Shown: positions 10,645-22,366, counted from the first letter of the stretch. The stretch: DNA of 64,000 bases from Mercurialis annua (GCF_937616625.2 NC_065575.1:7881501-7945500); one strand, 5' to 3'. Notes: generated by a model from the sequence alone, not told the origin. Translations and numbers: made by a program.

Positions 10645-11388
10645 TTAAAAAGAACTTAAGCAAATTAATATACCTTGAACAAAAGAGTAGCAAAGATCCG
10701 CCAAGCCTCGAGGAGGATCCTCCAAAGGAAACCATCGACTCCGAAGATGACTATTAACCAAGACATCTAAAAGGGGACGCGACACAATACTACAGGAAGA
10801 TATGTCAAAAGCAAGCTTTGACTCGGATAAACTTAAAGGAGAAGAATAGCTCCGAACTGGATGAGAAGAAAAACCATCCGAAAAATGAAGAAAAGCAAAT
10901 TTATGATAGACAATAAAGAAGCGCCTTCGCCAGCGACTGGTTAGGCAAGGAAGATAAATACGAGATCGCCCTTCTCTACCAAGGGCGAAAACGAAGCAGC
11001 CATCACACTTCCTAAAGTCTACAAAATGATATAACACTTTGAGAGAAGGGGCACAGCCCCGGAGCCTACATGCCTCCGAAAAGGCGAGCACTACTCTAAT
11101 CGTACCAGGGTAAAGTTGCCCTAGAGCAACCTTTAAATCCCTACACACTTCTACTAAAAAGGGGTCCAAAGGAAACCTAAGACCAGCAGCAAATTGCTCT
11201 TCAAAAAGAACCGCCCTACAAGAAGATCCGGGAGAGTCAGACGCAGCCATATCGGCACCGGGTAATATTACCCTATAATCAAAAGGAAAACTATACTTAA
11301 AATAGATATCTAAGACTTCATCCCTACGAAGCTTCGATCGGGTAAAAGCCATAGCAGCGCAAGCATCTTCCACTCGACTAAGAGGCAT
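10645..11388 (-). CDS. Antisense ORF, 'putative gypsy type transposon' (PF04195-like) domain
   Basis: A frame on the minus strand of the element, read from the ATG at 11388 (MPLSRVEDACAAMAF). A second in-frame ATG at 11352 is also possible. The core EEQFAAGLRFPLDPFLVEVC, then GQLYPGTIRVVLAFSEACRL and RWRRRFFIVYHK match the conserved blocks I remember for PF04195, a family found in antisense ORFs of Tat-lineage elements. The frame runs into a stop at 10645. A GT (10673) / AG (10631) pair near its end would give a 43-bp intron, too short for most plant introns, and would leave the next exon out of frame. The true join to 10629-9488 is therefore unresolved: a different donor, a separate gene, or an indel. 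Confidence 0.68.
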   Translation of the reverse strand: MPLSRVEDACAAMAFTRSKLRRDEVLDIYFKYSFPFDYRVILPGADMAASDSPGSSCRAVLFEEQFAAGLRFPLDPFLVEVCRDLKVALGQLYPGTIRVVLAFSEACRLRGCAPSLKVLYHFVDFRKCDGCFVFALGREGRSRIYLPCLTSRWRRRFFIVYHKFAFLHFSDGFSSHPVRSYSSPLSLSESKLAFDISSCSIVSRPLLDVLVNSHLRSRWFPLEDPPRGLADLCYSFVQGILICLSSF

Positions 11389-11912
11389 CCTAGAACAGGG
11401 AATCACAAACATAAACACAAAATAAGGATCAAACAAAAAATATATTGAAGAACACGTTGAAGAACACATCAAAGAACAACAAGTACAGAAGAAATTTCCA
11501 GAATATAAAGCATGGAGAATATACAAAGAAGAAAGCCATATTAACATCCAAACGACGAAAGAAAACATACCTGAAAAATCTGGAGAAAACAAGTCACGAA
11601 GAATCAAACAATCAAACGAAGAACGAAAAGGAAATAGCTACAAGAAATGAGAGTAAATTCGAAAAGCAAAGTAAGAGGGAAAAGAAGAAATGCGAAGAGA
11701 TTAAATACAAAACGCTTTTGAATCATTAACCGTTTAAATCATTAAATGCCGACACGTGGCAACACAGAATCTTACTAAAGAAGAAACGTCACCCACAAAC
11801 ATATGAAACGACTCGCCCGGAATGCAAAGCGACTCGCCCGCATAAAAGAACTCAGCTCCAAAAGAGCTAAAATCCACTAAGGCATAAATGCCAAACTACT
11901 TCAGCTCACTTG
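11389..11912. other. Region between antisense gene start and 3' LTR
   Basis: It should hold the promoter and leader of the antisense gene (read leftwards) and the 3' end of the gag transcript. I saw no clear TATA box in the antisense direction. The frames open here on either strand lack recognisable domains. Confidence 0.45.
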
Positions 11913-11924
11913 CGGGGGGGCTAA
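11913..11924 (+). promoter_or_regulatory. Polypurine tract
   Basis: A run of seven G (11914-11920) in a C-G7-CTAA context lies immediately before the 3' LTR. It is the expected site for plus-strand priming in reverse transcription. Confidence 0.75.
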
Positions 11925-12508
11925 TGATGGATACCGAATCCTACTGTAAGTATAATGGAGCCGAGTTGCAGGAGATCCACTCTCAGGCGACACCGGACTC
12001 CCCCTGAAGACGGAAGGATATACCGAATCTCTAAGATTCGGTAATACACTAATAAAGACCGAATCCCACATGATCCGCCAAGAGCGCGTCAGGTCCGGGA
12101 TTCGGATAAACGACTAAATATGGAAACCTTGTCCTATTTGGACACAAACACTACATATGGAAGGATAAGCTCTACTTTAGGAAGATAAGACTATTTAGGA
12201 AGACGTTCCTAAATAGGACTCTTATCAGATTAAGGTAGATCTCGACAAATCAGGAGAATCCTTAAGATACGGCCGAATCCCTACAAAGTAGGATTCACCT
12301 ACCTAATACAACTCTACTAGGTATATTCGTCTACTATAAAAGGAGCACGAGGTATGCCTAGAATCACAATTACATTCATATACTCAAAACGCTGCTCAAA
12401 GCTCTAAACTGACTTTAGCATCGGAGAGTTAATCGGACAACCACCGTCCGGTTAGCTTCTACCCTGTTTTGCAGGTTCACTCACCGGTTCAGAAGGCAGA
12501 CTCCATCA
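11925..12508 (+). repeat. 3' LTR of the young gypsy element
   Basis: 584 bp, reads identical to the 5' LTR by direct visual comparison. Followed by GTCAT (12509-12513), the right copy of the target duplication. Confidence 0.95.
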
Positions 12509-12513
12509 GTCAT

Positions 12514-13224
12514 TAATGACATGCATAATTTCAAATCCTCCCTCTCCAAATAATAAAAAAAGGATTAAAAAGGGAAAAAAATGTTAAATATTTTTCTGAT
12601 ATGTGTGAAAAATAATAATAAAACTTTTTAAATAAAACGGAAAGAGTAAATTAAAAGGTAGCTCTAGTTACAGTTTCAAACCCAGAGCGATCCAGGTTAG
12701 ATTGATTGTTGATTTACAAGTAAAGGGTCAATACGACTGTTGACTATATAAACAATCCATTATCAGCTATTTTGATCACTTAATTTTAATATTCTCTAAA
12801 TTTTAAAAATAAAATTGTACTATAATGATAAACAAATACTTTATTGATTAAAAATAAATAATACTATTACTTTTATAAAATTAAAAAATAATATACAAAA
12901 GTATTCACAAATAAAAAGCCGAAATTCAGCGGGTTATATATTTTTTGTTGAACAGATAAAACTCAGTATAATCGTCGGTAAAAAACCAGCTGGAGTCAAA
13001 ATTTGGACAAAAAGGCGAGGACGAGAGAATGACACAATAATAGTAAACTCGTGAATCGCGCAATTTCTAGAGGCGCGTGCCTCACGCTTCACCGTCTCCA
13101 GTCAGTCAGAGTCGCACAATTGCTTGCTCACCACAAAAGTATTCTTCTAACGCGGTGCTGGATATTGTATATAAGGAGTTCCAATTTTACTTAGTGAAAT
13201 TATATGGTTCAGTTATTTTTTTTT
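12514..13224. other. AT-rich intergenic DNA
   Basis: No gene recognised. A 60-codon frame at 13077 has no domain and overlaps the start of the next element. Confidence 0.5.
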
Positions 13225-13515
13225 GGCCGAATGTTGTAAAAAGGCCAAATCTTTTATAAGAGTTTCACAAAAATCCTGAACTTTTAATTTTGTCGATTTT
13301 GGCCAAAAATGAATTATTTAAAAATCCTGACCTTACAATATTTGGCATGCCACATAGGCACCACATAGGTGTCACATAGGTAAATTGAAATCAAATTGAG
13401 AGTTGGCCACAATTAAAACCAAATAATTTGTTTTTGGCCAAAATCTACAAAATTGAAAGGTCAGGACTTTTGTGAAACTTTTATGAAATGTTTGGTCTTT
13501 TTACGACATTTGGCC
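13225..13515. mobile_element. Mutator-like MITE with imperfect TIRs
   Basis: Left end GGCCGAATGTTGTAAAAAGG and its inverse at the right end (..CATTTGGCC) with only a few mismatches, continuing inward as AAATCCTGA / TCAGGACTTT. Both flanks are T-runs, so a 9-bp duplication cannot be judged. Confidence 0.7.
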
Positions 13516-14318
13516 TTTTTTTAGGGAAAATTACTACTATTATTCTATGAGATTTATTTCAAAATACTACCGACCATCCTCTTTTTTATTTTTTTTATTT
13601 TCTTTAGTTAGTTGAAACATAAAACTAAAAGAGAAAGTAGTCATTTTTAAACTTCATAAAAAATAATTTTTTAATAATAATTAATTCTATTTTTTTTTAT
13701 TTTTTTCAAATTGTTATTTACCTAATAATAAAAAATGACAAAAATGATTTGGCGCGGCTTTCATAATTCAAATCTAACTTTAAAGTTGTTTAAAGTTTTG
13801 GGATAAATAAATCAATTTTAATTTATAGATCAATTAGATTTAAAATTTATATTTTTATGGTCAAATAAAACACTTGATTTAATTCGATATTTAAATTTGC
13901 ATTTCGAGATCAAATAAATCCATATTTGAGGTGTACAATTTTTTATTTGACTAAATTAAGAGAGAGAGAGTCTCATTGAACTAAAAAGTTAAAATAGACT
14001 TATGTATTACGAAAACACAAGTTTGAATATAATTGACTCAAAACATTAAAATAAATTTATTTGATCTGGAAATACACGTTCGAAAGCCGCATTAATTCTT
14101 TATTCATTTATTTTTTTCCATTTAATTAAAGCTGGTCCCTTCTTATTTTAATTTTTAAATTTAAACACAATTTCATCAATAACCAATAAAATGTTAGTAG
14201 TAATTAGACTATCAACTAAGCTGTTTATGAGATTGAGCATGGTTCTTTTTCACATGTACACTTTTAGAATCCAAACTTTTTGTTAGAATATATTTAGATT
14301 CCAGATTTTAAACTAGTA
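13516..14318. other. AT-rich intergenic DNA
   Basis: No gene or defined element seen. Confidence 0.5.
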
Positions 14319-14326
14319 CCTACCAT

Positions 14327-14904
14327 TAGACCTGGCAATTCGTGTCTGCGGGTCAGAAACGGGTCAGACCCGTTTAGACACGAACACGATTAGCCTAAAC
14401 ACGAACACGACACGATTATTAAACGGGTTTAATATGCAAAACCCAAACACGACACGATTATTACGCGGGTTACACGACACGACCCGTATAAATACGTTTA
14501 TCTAATAGTGTTAACGAATCAACCCGTTTAAAGTGACACGTTTAAACCCATTTAATTATTTAAATACTTTTTAAATTTATTTAATATAATACTAAAAGAA
14601 TTATTACTATATTTTGAGATAAATTCTAATATAATTTTATTTAAAATAAAAAATTAATAAAAATTAAGAATTCAATAACATTTAAATTATAAAAACAAAT
14701 ATTTTTTAACTAAAACTAGTTAACCGTGTTTAAACGTGTTTAAACGGGTTAGGCGTGTATAACCCATTTAGACACGAAATTAATCGTGTCATAAACGGGT
14801 TGACCCGTTTATGACCCAAACCCATTTACATCAAACCCAAACCCGTTTAACTTCGTGTCGTGTCGTATCATTTAATCGTGTCGTGTCTAAAATTGCCAGG
14901 TCTA
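14327..14904 (+). mobile_element. hAT-type non-autonomous element, copy 2
   Basis: Ends TAGACCTGGCAATT and AATTGCCAGGTCTA. The flanking 8-bp duplication CCTACCAT (14319-14326 and 14905-14912) is exact. Interior and ends match the copy at 4735-5297 in reverse orientation. An 8-bp duplication fits hAT. No transposase. Confidence 0.95.
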
Positions 14905-14912
14905 CCTACCAT

Positions 14913-16074
14913 GCACACTTGTAATTTTCCTTGTCTCTTTTTAGTATTACTTTCTTTATATTGCCAAAAGTAAGAGAAAGCAAATTCTTTTGCTTTTGCA
15001 CCAGATGGTATAGGAGGATGTTTTAAAAATTAAACGGATTGATTAGTCCATCAGTATTGATATAAAACTCTTAACTAATTTGACTGAAAAGAAGTTAAAA
15101 TTAGAGGTCGATTATATCTAGAGAGAAAAGCGAGTATGATTATAAAAAAAAAAATTAACTTAAAATGAGATAATTATAAACATGTTTATTATTAGTGCAG
15201 AATACAAATTATGAAAAAATGGATAAATTTATTGTAAATATATTTTAAAATGAGATATTTCAAAAATACTCCCTATATTAACCGAGTTAATAGATCTATT
15301 GAACCAATTTGACCAATTAAATAATAAATCAATAACCCGACTATTGTATTTTTTTTTTAAATAATCTTTTTATCTTTGTTCTTGATTTTTATTTTGTGCT
15401 TTAATCCCTTTTATAAATTTATTTTCAATAGATACTGAAAATATTGAAAATATTCACACTTCTACTATATTTCATTTTGATTACTAAACTTTGATTTTTT
15501 TTCATTTTTATTGCTAAACTTTATTTTTTTTTCATTTTTATTACTAGATTCTATTTTATTTTTCAATTTAGTTACAAAGTTTAATCTACTTTCAATTTGA
15601 TTACCAAACTTTCATTTCTTTCAGTTTAGTTACAAAATTAAGTATCCAATTCAATTTTTGTCTAAAATCTCAGTTGAAATAATTTTAAAATTTAGTAATC
15701 ACAATTAAATAATTAAAATAAAATATAGCGATAGTTTGGATAATTCTAATATCTATTATTCAAAGATACATCAGAAACATGGCGGGGTGGGGGGTTGATT
15801 TACTAAAAAGATGGGAAACGTATTTTTTATATATATATTTAGATTTTAAGGATCTTATATAAAAGTGGATGTCCAATGCACACTAAATGTTGCTTAAAGT
15901 GCGTGGATTTGATTGAGGCTTGTTCAAAAAAATGTTAATAGTTACTTGAGGGTCATAAATTAAAAGTATTGAGAATGATATAAAAAGCAAAACAAAATAG
16001 CAAATCATCACTTTTTGAACTTTTATTCTTCTCTTCAAGTCATACAAACATGTACATATAAATTAAAGAAAAAA
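14913..16074. other. AT-rich DNA with degenerate 'attactaaactttga' repeats
   Basis: No gene. Around 15450-15660 a pyrimidine-rich motif (ATTACTAAACTTTGATTTTT and variants) recurs about five times and resembles the terminal region of the element at 16084. Confidence 0.55.
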
Positions 16075-16083
16075 AACATGTAC

Positions 16084-16627
16084 GGATAATTGAATCCGCG
16101 GATCATTGAACTTTCAAATTTTTTTATTTCAATCACTAAACTATTTTTTTTTCATTTTGATCATTTAACTTCTTTTTTTTTTCATTTTAGTATTTGGAAA
16201 AAAACATATACGGATAATTGAATCCGCGGATCATTGAACTTTCGAATTTTTTTATTTCAATCACTAAACTATTTTTTTTCATTTTGATCCTTGAACTTTC
16301 ATTTTTTTTTTCATTTTAGTATTTTCCGGCCAAAAATGCTTAAGTGGCAGCCAGAATTAATTTTTTTTAACCTGAAAATTTGCCATATATGTATTATTTG
16401 ATCTAAAAACTCATTTTTCAATTGAAAGTATGTGTGTGATAAATTTTCAAAGTAAAACTTGTAAATTCGGTTGTCACATGTCAACTTCGGCAGCCACCTA
16501 AATATTTTTGGCCTGAAATTTCAAAATGAAAAAAATGAAAGTTCAGTGATCAAAATGAAAAAAAAAATAGTTTAGTGATTAAAATAAAAAAATTCAAAAG
16601 TTCAATGATGTTTAGAATTAATTACCC
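16084..16627. mobile_element. Mutator-like MITE with 9-bp target duplication
   Basis: The exact 9-bp duplication AACATGTAC lies at 16075-16083 and 16628-16636. Ends GGATAATTGAATCC and the inverse of GGGTAATTAATTCT are imperfect inverted repeats, followed inward by CATTGAACTTT on both sides. The left end is tandemly duplicated with a 128-bp period (16076 and 16204). Confidence 0.85.
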
Positions 16628-16649
16628 AACATGTACATATAAATTTGTT

Positions 16650-18337
16650 GGCTTAATACATCTGCGTGTCCCTGCACTTTTCTATTTCTGCACATAAGGT
16701 CCCTGCACTAAAGTACTCCATTATTAAATCCCTGCACTTGAACTTCCATCATCCCAAGGTCCCTCTGTTAAGGTTCTGTTAGCGCATGCAGTACACGCGC
16801 CGTTAATGAGACTAGTATTCAATATTGTAGTTTGATATATACAAATAAGGTCCCTACATTTTTAATTTATATAAATAAAGTCCCTACACTTTAATTTATG
16901 TAAACAAAGTCCTTGTAATTGTTTTCATATAAAAATCTATTTTAAAAAATCTATTTTAAAAAATCTATTTTAAAAAATCTATTTTAAAAAATCTATTTTA
17001 AAAAATCTATTTTAAAAAATATATAATTTTTAATTAATAATATAAGATAATAATGCAATTTAATTAACTTTTTATAATGTTTAAATTAACAATAAAAATA
17101 TTTTTTTTTATTTTTTATTATAAATGGAAGTAGTCAGCTTTGTTTTATAAGATTATATAACACACTCAAATTTAAAATTGACATATATGAGGATCGACGT
17201 CTGTTTACTTTTTTTTTGAGAATACGTCTGTTTACTTATGTAAGTGCGACGTTGTTATATATTATTTAAAAAAAATCATTGGTATAAAATATCATTTTAA
17301 TAATTAATAAATACTATTAAAATTAGTTTTATTTAGGTTAGTTAATATTTACTTTTAAAAAATAAAAAATCTAGTTCACTTTTATTTTTTAATATAATTA
17401 AAGAATTTATTAATTTTATTTTTTATTTAAAATTAAGTAATTTATAATTTAAAAATTTAATAAAATTATATTAACAATCATTTTATCAAAATAAATATGA
17501 TTTAAGTATTAGAGTACATTTCGTGAATGAGGCCCTTACTCAAGAAATATTCAACATTAGTTTAAAAAAAAAAATTAAAAGTAACATAAAAATTATTAAG
17601 AAATTAGAAATTCATTCAGACTTCCGCTTGATATGTCTCCTTTAAAAATGGAAGTAGATAACTCGAACTTGTAAGTTTATATAACATACTCAACTTCGAA
17701 ATTGACATATATCAAGATCAACGTCCGTTTACACCTCTAAGTGCGATGTTATCATATTATTTAAAAAATAAAATTTATCGGTATAGAATATTATTTTAAT
17801 TATTAATAAAAAATATTAAAATTCGTTTCATTTCTCTAAGTTAATGTTTATTTGTTAAAAAAAATTAAATTCACTTTTATTTTCAACATAATAAAATAAA
17901 TAAATAAATTATATTTTTTTTATTTATAGATGAATAATAATACATTAAACATTCAGTAAGAATGAATGAAATTTTCAATAAAATAATAGCTAAAATATAT
18001 AATTTTTGACATTATTATTATTTAAATATGTTAAATTCGTACCCTATTGGTTTTAATATTTTATACTTAAATTTAATTTTATTAAACTAACAATTAATGC
18101 ATATTTATATATAATCTCAATATTTAAAAGTGCAGGGACGTAACATTAAAAAATTAAAAGTGCAGGGATCTAAAATTAAGAAAACTGAAAGTGCGTTAAC
18201 GTCGTCAACACTCGCCTTAATAGAGGGACCTGGGGATGATGGAAGTTAAAGTGCATGGATTTAATGATGGATATTTTAGTGCAGAGACCTTATGTACAAA
18301 AACAGAAAAGTGCAGGGACACGCAGATGTATTAAGCC
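16650..18337. mobile_element. Mutator-like non-autonomous element, long TIRs
   Basis: The exact 9-bp duplication AAATTTGTT lies at 16641-16649 and 18338-18346. Terminal inverted repeats begin GGCTTAATACATCTGCGTGT and extend over roughly 150 bp at each end with some mismatches. The inside is AT-rich with no transposase. It carries six 14-bp units (TCTATTTTAAAAAA, 16931-17020) and two diverged direct copies of a ~200-bp segment (about 17127 and 17660). Confidence 0.93.
16931..17020. repeat. 14-bp minisatellite
   Basis: TCTATTTTAAAAAA repeated six times at exact 14-bp spacing (16936, 16950, 16964, 16978, 16992, 17006), inside the Mutator-like element. Confidence 0.9.
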
Positions 18338-18729
18338 AAATTTGTTTAAGAAAAAGACATGTACATATAAATACTTTTGGAATTTTCTCATACTATTTGT
18401 TCTTTCTACCAAGATCCGGATCACTTATCCCTTTGCACTATTTCCTCATTATTATAAAGGACAATTACTAATTCTCTCCTCATATTATTTCTTCCGAAAT
18501 TTTTAAAAAATCGACTGGTGCTTTTCTAACATTTGATAAAATTAGCTACCACTATCTTTCCTTATTTTATGTCATTCAGAAAATTCGATGGTTAAAAATA
18601 AAATTTAATTTAATTTTTAAAATGATTTTTTTCTTAAAAAAATCCATAAAATTACCAAAATTTCAAATTATTTTAAATTACTTATCAAACTAATATATTT
18701 CTTATAAATACTTTAATTAATTAAACATA

Positions 18730-18735
<6 letters not shown>

Positions 18736-18783
<48 letters not shown>
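18736..18783. repeat. (AT)n(AC)n microsatellite
   Basis: About 19 AT units followed by five AC units directly before the next hAT element. Confidence 0.95.
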
Positions 18784-18789
18784 TATATT

Positions 18790-19339
18790 TAGGGGTGAGC
18801 ATTAAACGGTCAAAACCGAATAACCGAACCGAACCGAACCGAATTAATCAAACCGAAATATAATTTGAAAATATGGTTCGGTTACGGTCCGAATTTTTAA
18901 AATTTTGACTATTCGGTTCGGTTTACGGTTTTTACAAAAAAATAACCGTAATAACCGAACCGACCGTATTTAAAAATTACGTTGTTTTAAACTTTCATAT
19001 ACTCACATTTATATATTAAACTTGTCTAATTTTATAGTTTTATAATAAAAAACGATAAATATAGATTTAATTTAAAGTACATGTACTCTCTAGGTTAAAT
19101 TTTTCCATTTTTTTTATTTATTTTTCAAAAAACTGTGTTTTTTTCTTTCTAAAAACCATACAAAAAATATTACGGTTTTCGACCGAACCGAACCGAACCG
19201 AACCGTAATATTTCGGTTTGGTTAATACGGTTTTGATATAATTTGGTTAATACGGTTCGGTGACCGAAATTTTTAAAAAACCGAACGGTTTTGAATTTTT
19301 GGGCGGTTCGATGACCGAACCGACCGTTGCTCACCCCTA
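18790..19339. mobile_element. hAT-type non-autonomous element rich in CCGAA repeats
   Basis: Ends TAGGGGTGAGCA and TGCTCACCCCTA. The exact 8-bp duplication CATATATT lies at 18782-18789 and 19340-19347. Sub-terminal regions carry many CCGAA/TTCGG steps in opposite orientations at the two ends. No transposase. Confidence 0.95.
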
Positions 19340-19347
19340 CATATATT

Positions 19348-20990
19348 ATCAAGATAAATTAAAAATATTAAAAATAATTAATGCAATGTGATTTAATCCA
19401 TTGAGAAGTTTATAATTTAATTTAATTTATTTAGTTTAAAATTTAAAACTCGTATGATCCAAATTAAGTCATATTAATAACATGTTGTACTATAGAATTT
19501 ATAAAAAGAAATAAAACAAAATACATTATGTCTCATTTATTTTTTAACAATTAATTAAATTTGATTTTGAACTTTCATTGAACATACTTTAAAATAATTA
19601 AATAAATATTTGATGCTTTATCAAATCGATTGATAAAAAAATTAAAAATCGATTTGAATTTTTTATGACTTTCAAAATTTATGAATTTTTTAAAAAAAAA
19701 ATAAGTTCATGGACCAAATTGAATTTTGATATTACTAAAAAAATCATTTAACTAACAGAAAGGGGTAATAGTTAATTAAATGTCAAAAGATAAACAATTG
19801 ACTTTTGAAAAGTCCTAAAAATAATAATTATGACCTAATGTAAAGTGGTAAATAGTAATTATCTCTTATTACAATGGGCCCTAATTAAGCTATCCATGTG
19901 ACCGACAGAGCAAAATATCAAATTAAGTCAAAATAAATCAAAAACTGTCTATTTGATTTATTTTTTATAAAATTTTAAACCTTTTACTTTAATTCAAATT
20001 CTATTTTAATAACTCAAAAAATCAAAATATACATAATATAGTTTATTTTTTTGCGTTTAAATGCTAATTATATAGTTCATATAATTTGACTTAATATTTT
20101 GATTCATATATTTATATCTTTTAATTATTTTATTTTATTTTTATTATTTATCTTTAAAACGTTATTTTTAGTAAAATTAAAGGAAGATTATCCTCTACAT
20201 CTCATTTTTTAAAAATACACCTTTTACCTCTAATCTACCAATGAGTTATCAATAATCTACCAATAAACTACAAAAGGGGTATTCTTACAAATTTTTTGAA
20301 AAGGAAGTATTTTTGAAAAAAGTGCAAAATTAAAAGCGAACTAAAATTTATTCATTGAAATCAATTTAATTTTATTTATATTTAAAATTATATCAATTTA
20401 TATTATTATTATAAAATCGATCTAAATTACCGAATACACATCTCTAATCCTAATAAAATCCAAAAGTCTTTCAGCCTTTTTTTGTAAAAAAAATGATCCT
20501 ATTTTCATTTTGTTAATGAAAATATAAGAATATGATATTCTCGACAAAATATTATTATTATAGTTGTTGCGCCAATCCAATATAGGCAATAGTACTAAAC
20601 AATTCATGTCCTTTACTCTATTGTGATTCATTGCCATTTAAGCTTGAAAATTAATAAGTGAAAAGAGCATTTAACGGCATAGATCACATTATATTTAAGA
20701 AGTATGGTCTAAGTGATAGTCAAGTTGTTATACCAAATTTTACAAATTAAATGGAGATAGCGATCGTTCAAGTATCATTATCTCATGAAATAATATTTCA
20801 TATCACATTTGATTATTTCTTTGTCCTTTTTCTATACAGTTAATGCTTCCACAACCCACTATAAATAATCTAAAAAAATAATTTTGATTTCAAAAAAATG
20901 TTGATTTTGTTTTAAAAAAGTATTTTTAAAATTGATCGATAGTTATTACTGACCACTAAAAATTAATTAGAACACTAATTTTTTAAAAGA
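19348..20990. other. AT-rich intergenic DNA
   Basis: No gene or element with definable ends. Confidence 0.55.
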
Positions 20991-20992
20991 AA

Positions 20993-21260
20993 ATTATGCC
21001 CATAAATTCAAAAAAATATATGATACAAGTTAAAATAACTTATATAAAGTTTTTTGCTATATTGTGAGCAATTAAGGAGGAAGGGGCATTCTAAAAATGG
21101 CAAAATTAGTATCTAAATTATACCCATAAATTGAAAAAAAAACAGGTTAATCTTATATGAAGTGTTTTTGCTATATTGTGAGCAATTAAGGAGGAGGAGG
21201 AGGAGAGAGGGTGGGGGGGGGGGGGGGGGGGGGGCAATTGGCCATAATATTCTAGAAGTG
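20993..21260. repeat. 114-bp tandem duplication with purine and oligo-G tract
   Basis: TTTTTGCTATATTGTGAGCA occurs at 21051 and 21165, with matching flanks in both units. In the second unit the sequence is interrupted by a GGA/GA-rich purine run (21190-21211) and 22 consecutive G (21213-21234) before the shared sequence resumes. Confidence 0.8.
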
Positions 21261-22222
21261 GCAAAATTAGTATTTACATGTTTTAATTTTTATGATTGAA
21301 CCTCTCTTCTTTTTAGAGTTGCCATCTTCGTGGAATATAAATTTAATTACCCCTCTTAGTTTTAAAATTTTGACTCCATCACTTATTGTGAGAAATTGAT
21401 TCACTTCTCAATGTAGCAATTAACTCCTTTTATTTTAAAGTTCCACTTATTTGTTTGAAGGATACTTAATGATTTTTGTTAAATTTTTGAAACCCAAACA
21501 GTTTATTCATATATATATATATATATATCAAGTGAGCGTTGGCTTAGTTGGTAACTGTCACGACCCGAAATATCGAGCCGCGACCGGCGCTAGAAAATGG
21601 GAGGTAGCTCCGAAGCCTATAACAAGTCTAAAACCATTATAAACTCTTCGCGATACAAATCAAATAGCAATCATGCCAGCGTTTTCAGAAAAGATTTTAA
21701 AACGATTCACATACAAACATCTGTTCACCTTCTGAAAACGATTTATAGAAACTAGGGTCGTACATTGCGATGCCGCATCAAGCATTGCCCTGTTTCGCAC
21801 ATCAAAAGCAAACAGTTTAAGAGCAGATAAATATATACAAGTTTTAAAACATTAGAGCACAAGCCATACATAAAACCGTTTGACAAAATCACATAAACAT
21901 CCAGGACTAGAGCTCTATCGATAAAAACATCCCTTGTACATACTTCTACACAGACTTCTGAAGCAAGGGTAGAATTTTGTCACGTCAAAAGATTATTCAC
22001 CTGAGAGGGAAAACTGTAAGGGGTCAGTATACGGAAATATACTGAGTGAGTTTACACATTATTAAAATATTATATAAATTAACATCGCATTCATAATAAA
22101 ACATATATTATAGTTCGAGTACTTGATCTGGTCGAAAACCTAATCTCGTAAACAATATTAAACTGGACAATTTCTAGTATTCATAATGAATACAACCTTT
22201 TAATTTGGATGGAGGTTACGGA

Positions 22223-22366
22223 ATAGTTCAACCATGTCAACCACCATCTGGTCGGGCATCGAGATAGTTCAACCATTATGCCTCATACCATCTCAACTCC
22301 AACAATACAGCGGAGTCCCGAGATAATTCAACCATGGCGACTCACTTCGCGGGATAATTCAACCAA
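22223..22366. repeat. Four short repeats AT(A)RTTCAACCA in the long LTR
   Basis: ATAGTTCAACCAT at 22223 and 22264, and ATAATTCAACCA at 22323 and 22354, in otherwise changing sequence. Confidence 0.7.

Larger units (their letters stand above)
5697..12508 (+). mobile_element. Complete young Ty3/gypsy (Tat/Ogre-lineage) non-autonomous LTR retrotransposon
   Basis: A 6812-bp element bounded by two 584-bp LTRs (5697-6280, 11925-12508) that appear identical by eye and flanked by the 5-bp duplication GTCAT (5692-5696, 12509-12513). Order inside: primer-binding site, gag with a protease-like tail (6365-8845), a spacer with short repeats (about 9071-9356), an antisense spliced gene (11388-9488), and a G-rich polypurine tract next to the 3' LTR. 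No reverse transcriptase, RNase H or integrase motifs appear in any frame, although the gag frame is open over 826 codons. An extra antisense frame and a repeat-bearing 3' region are known features of the Tat/Ogre lineage, so that assignment is inference from architecture and Gag motifs. The identical LTRs imply very recent insertion, and the enzymes must have come in trans. Confidence 0.93.
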
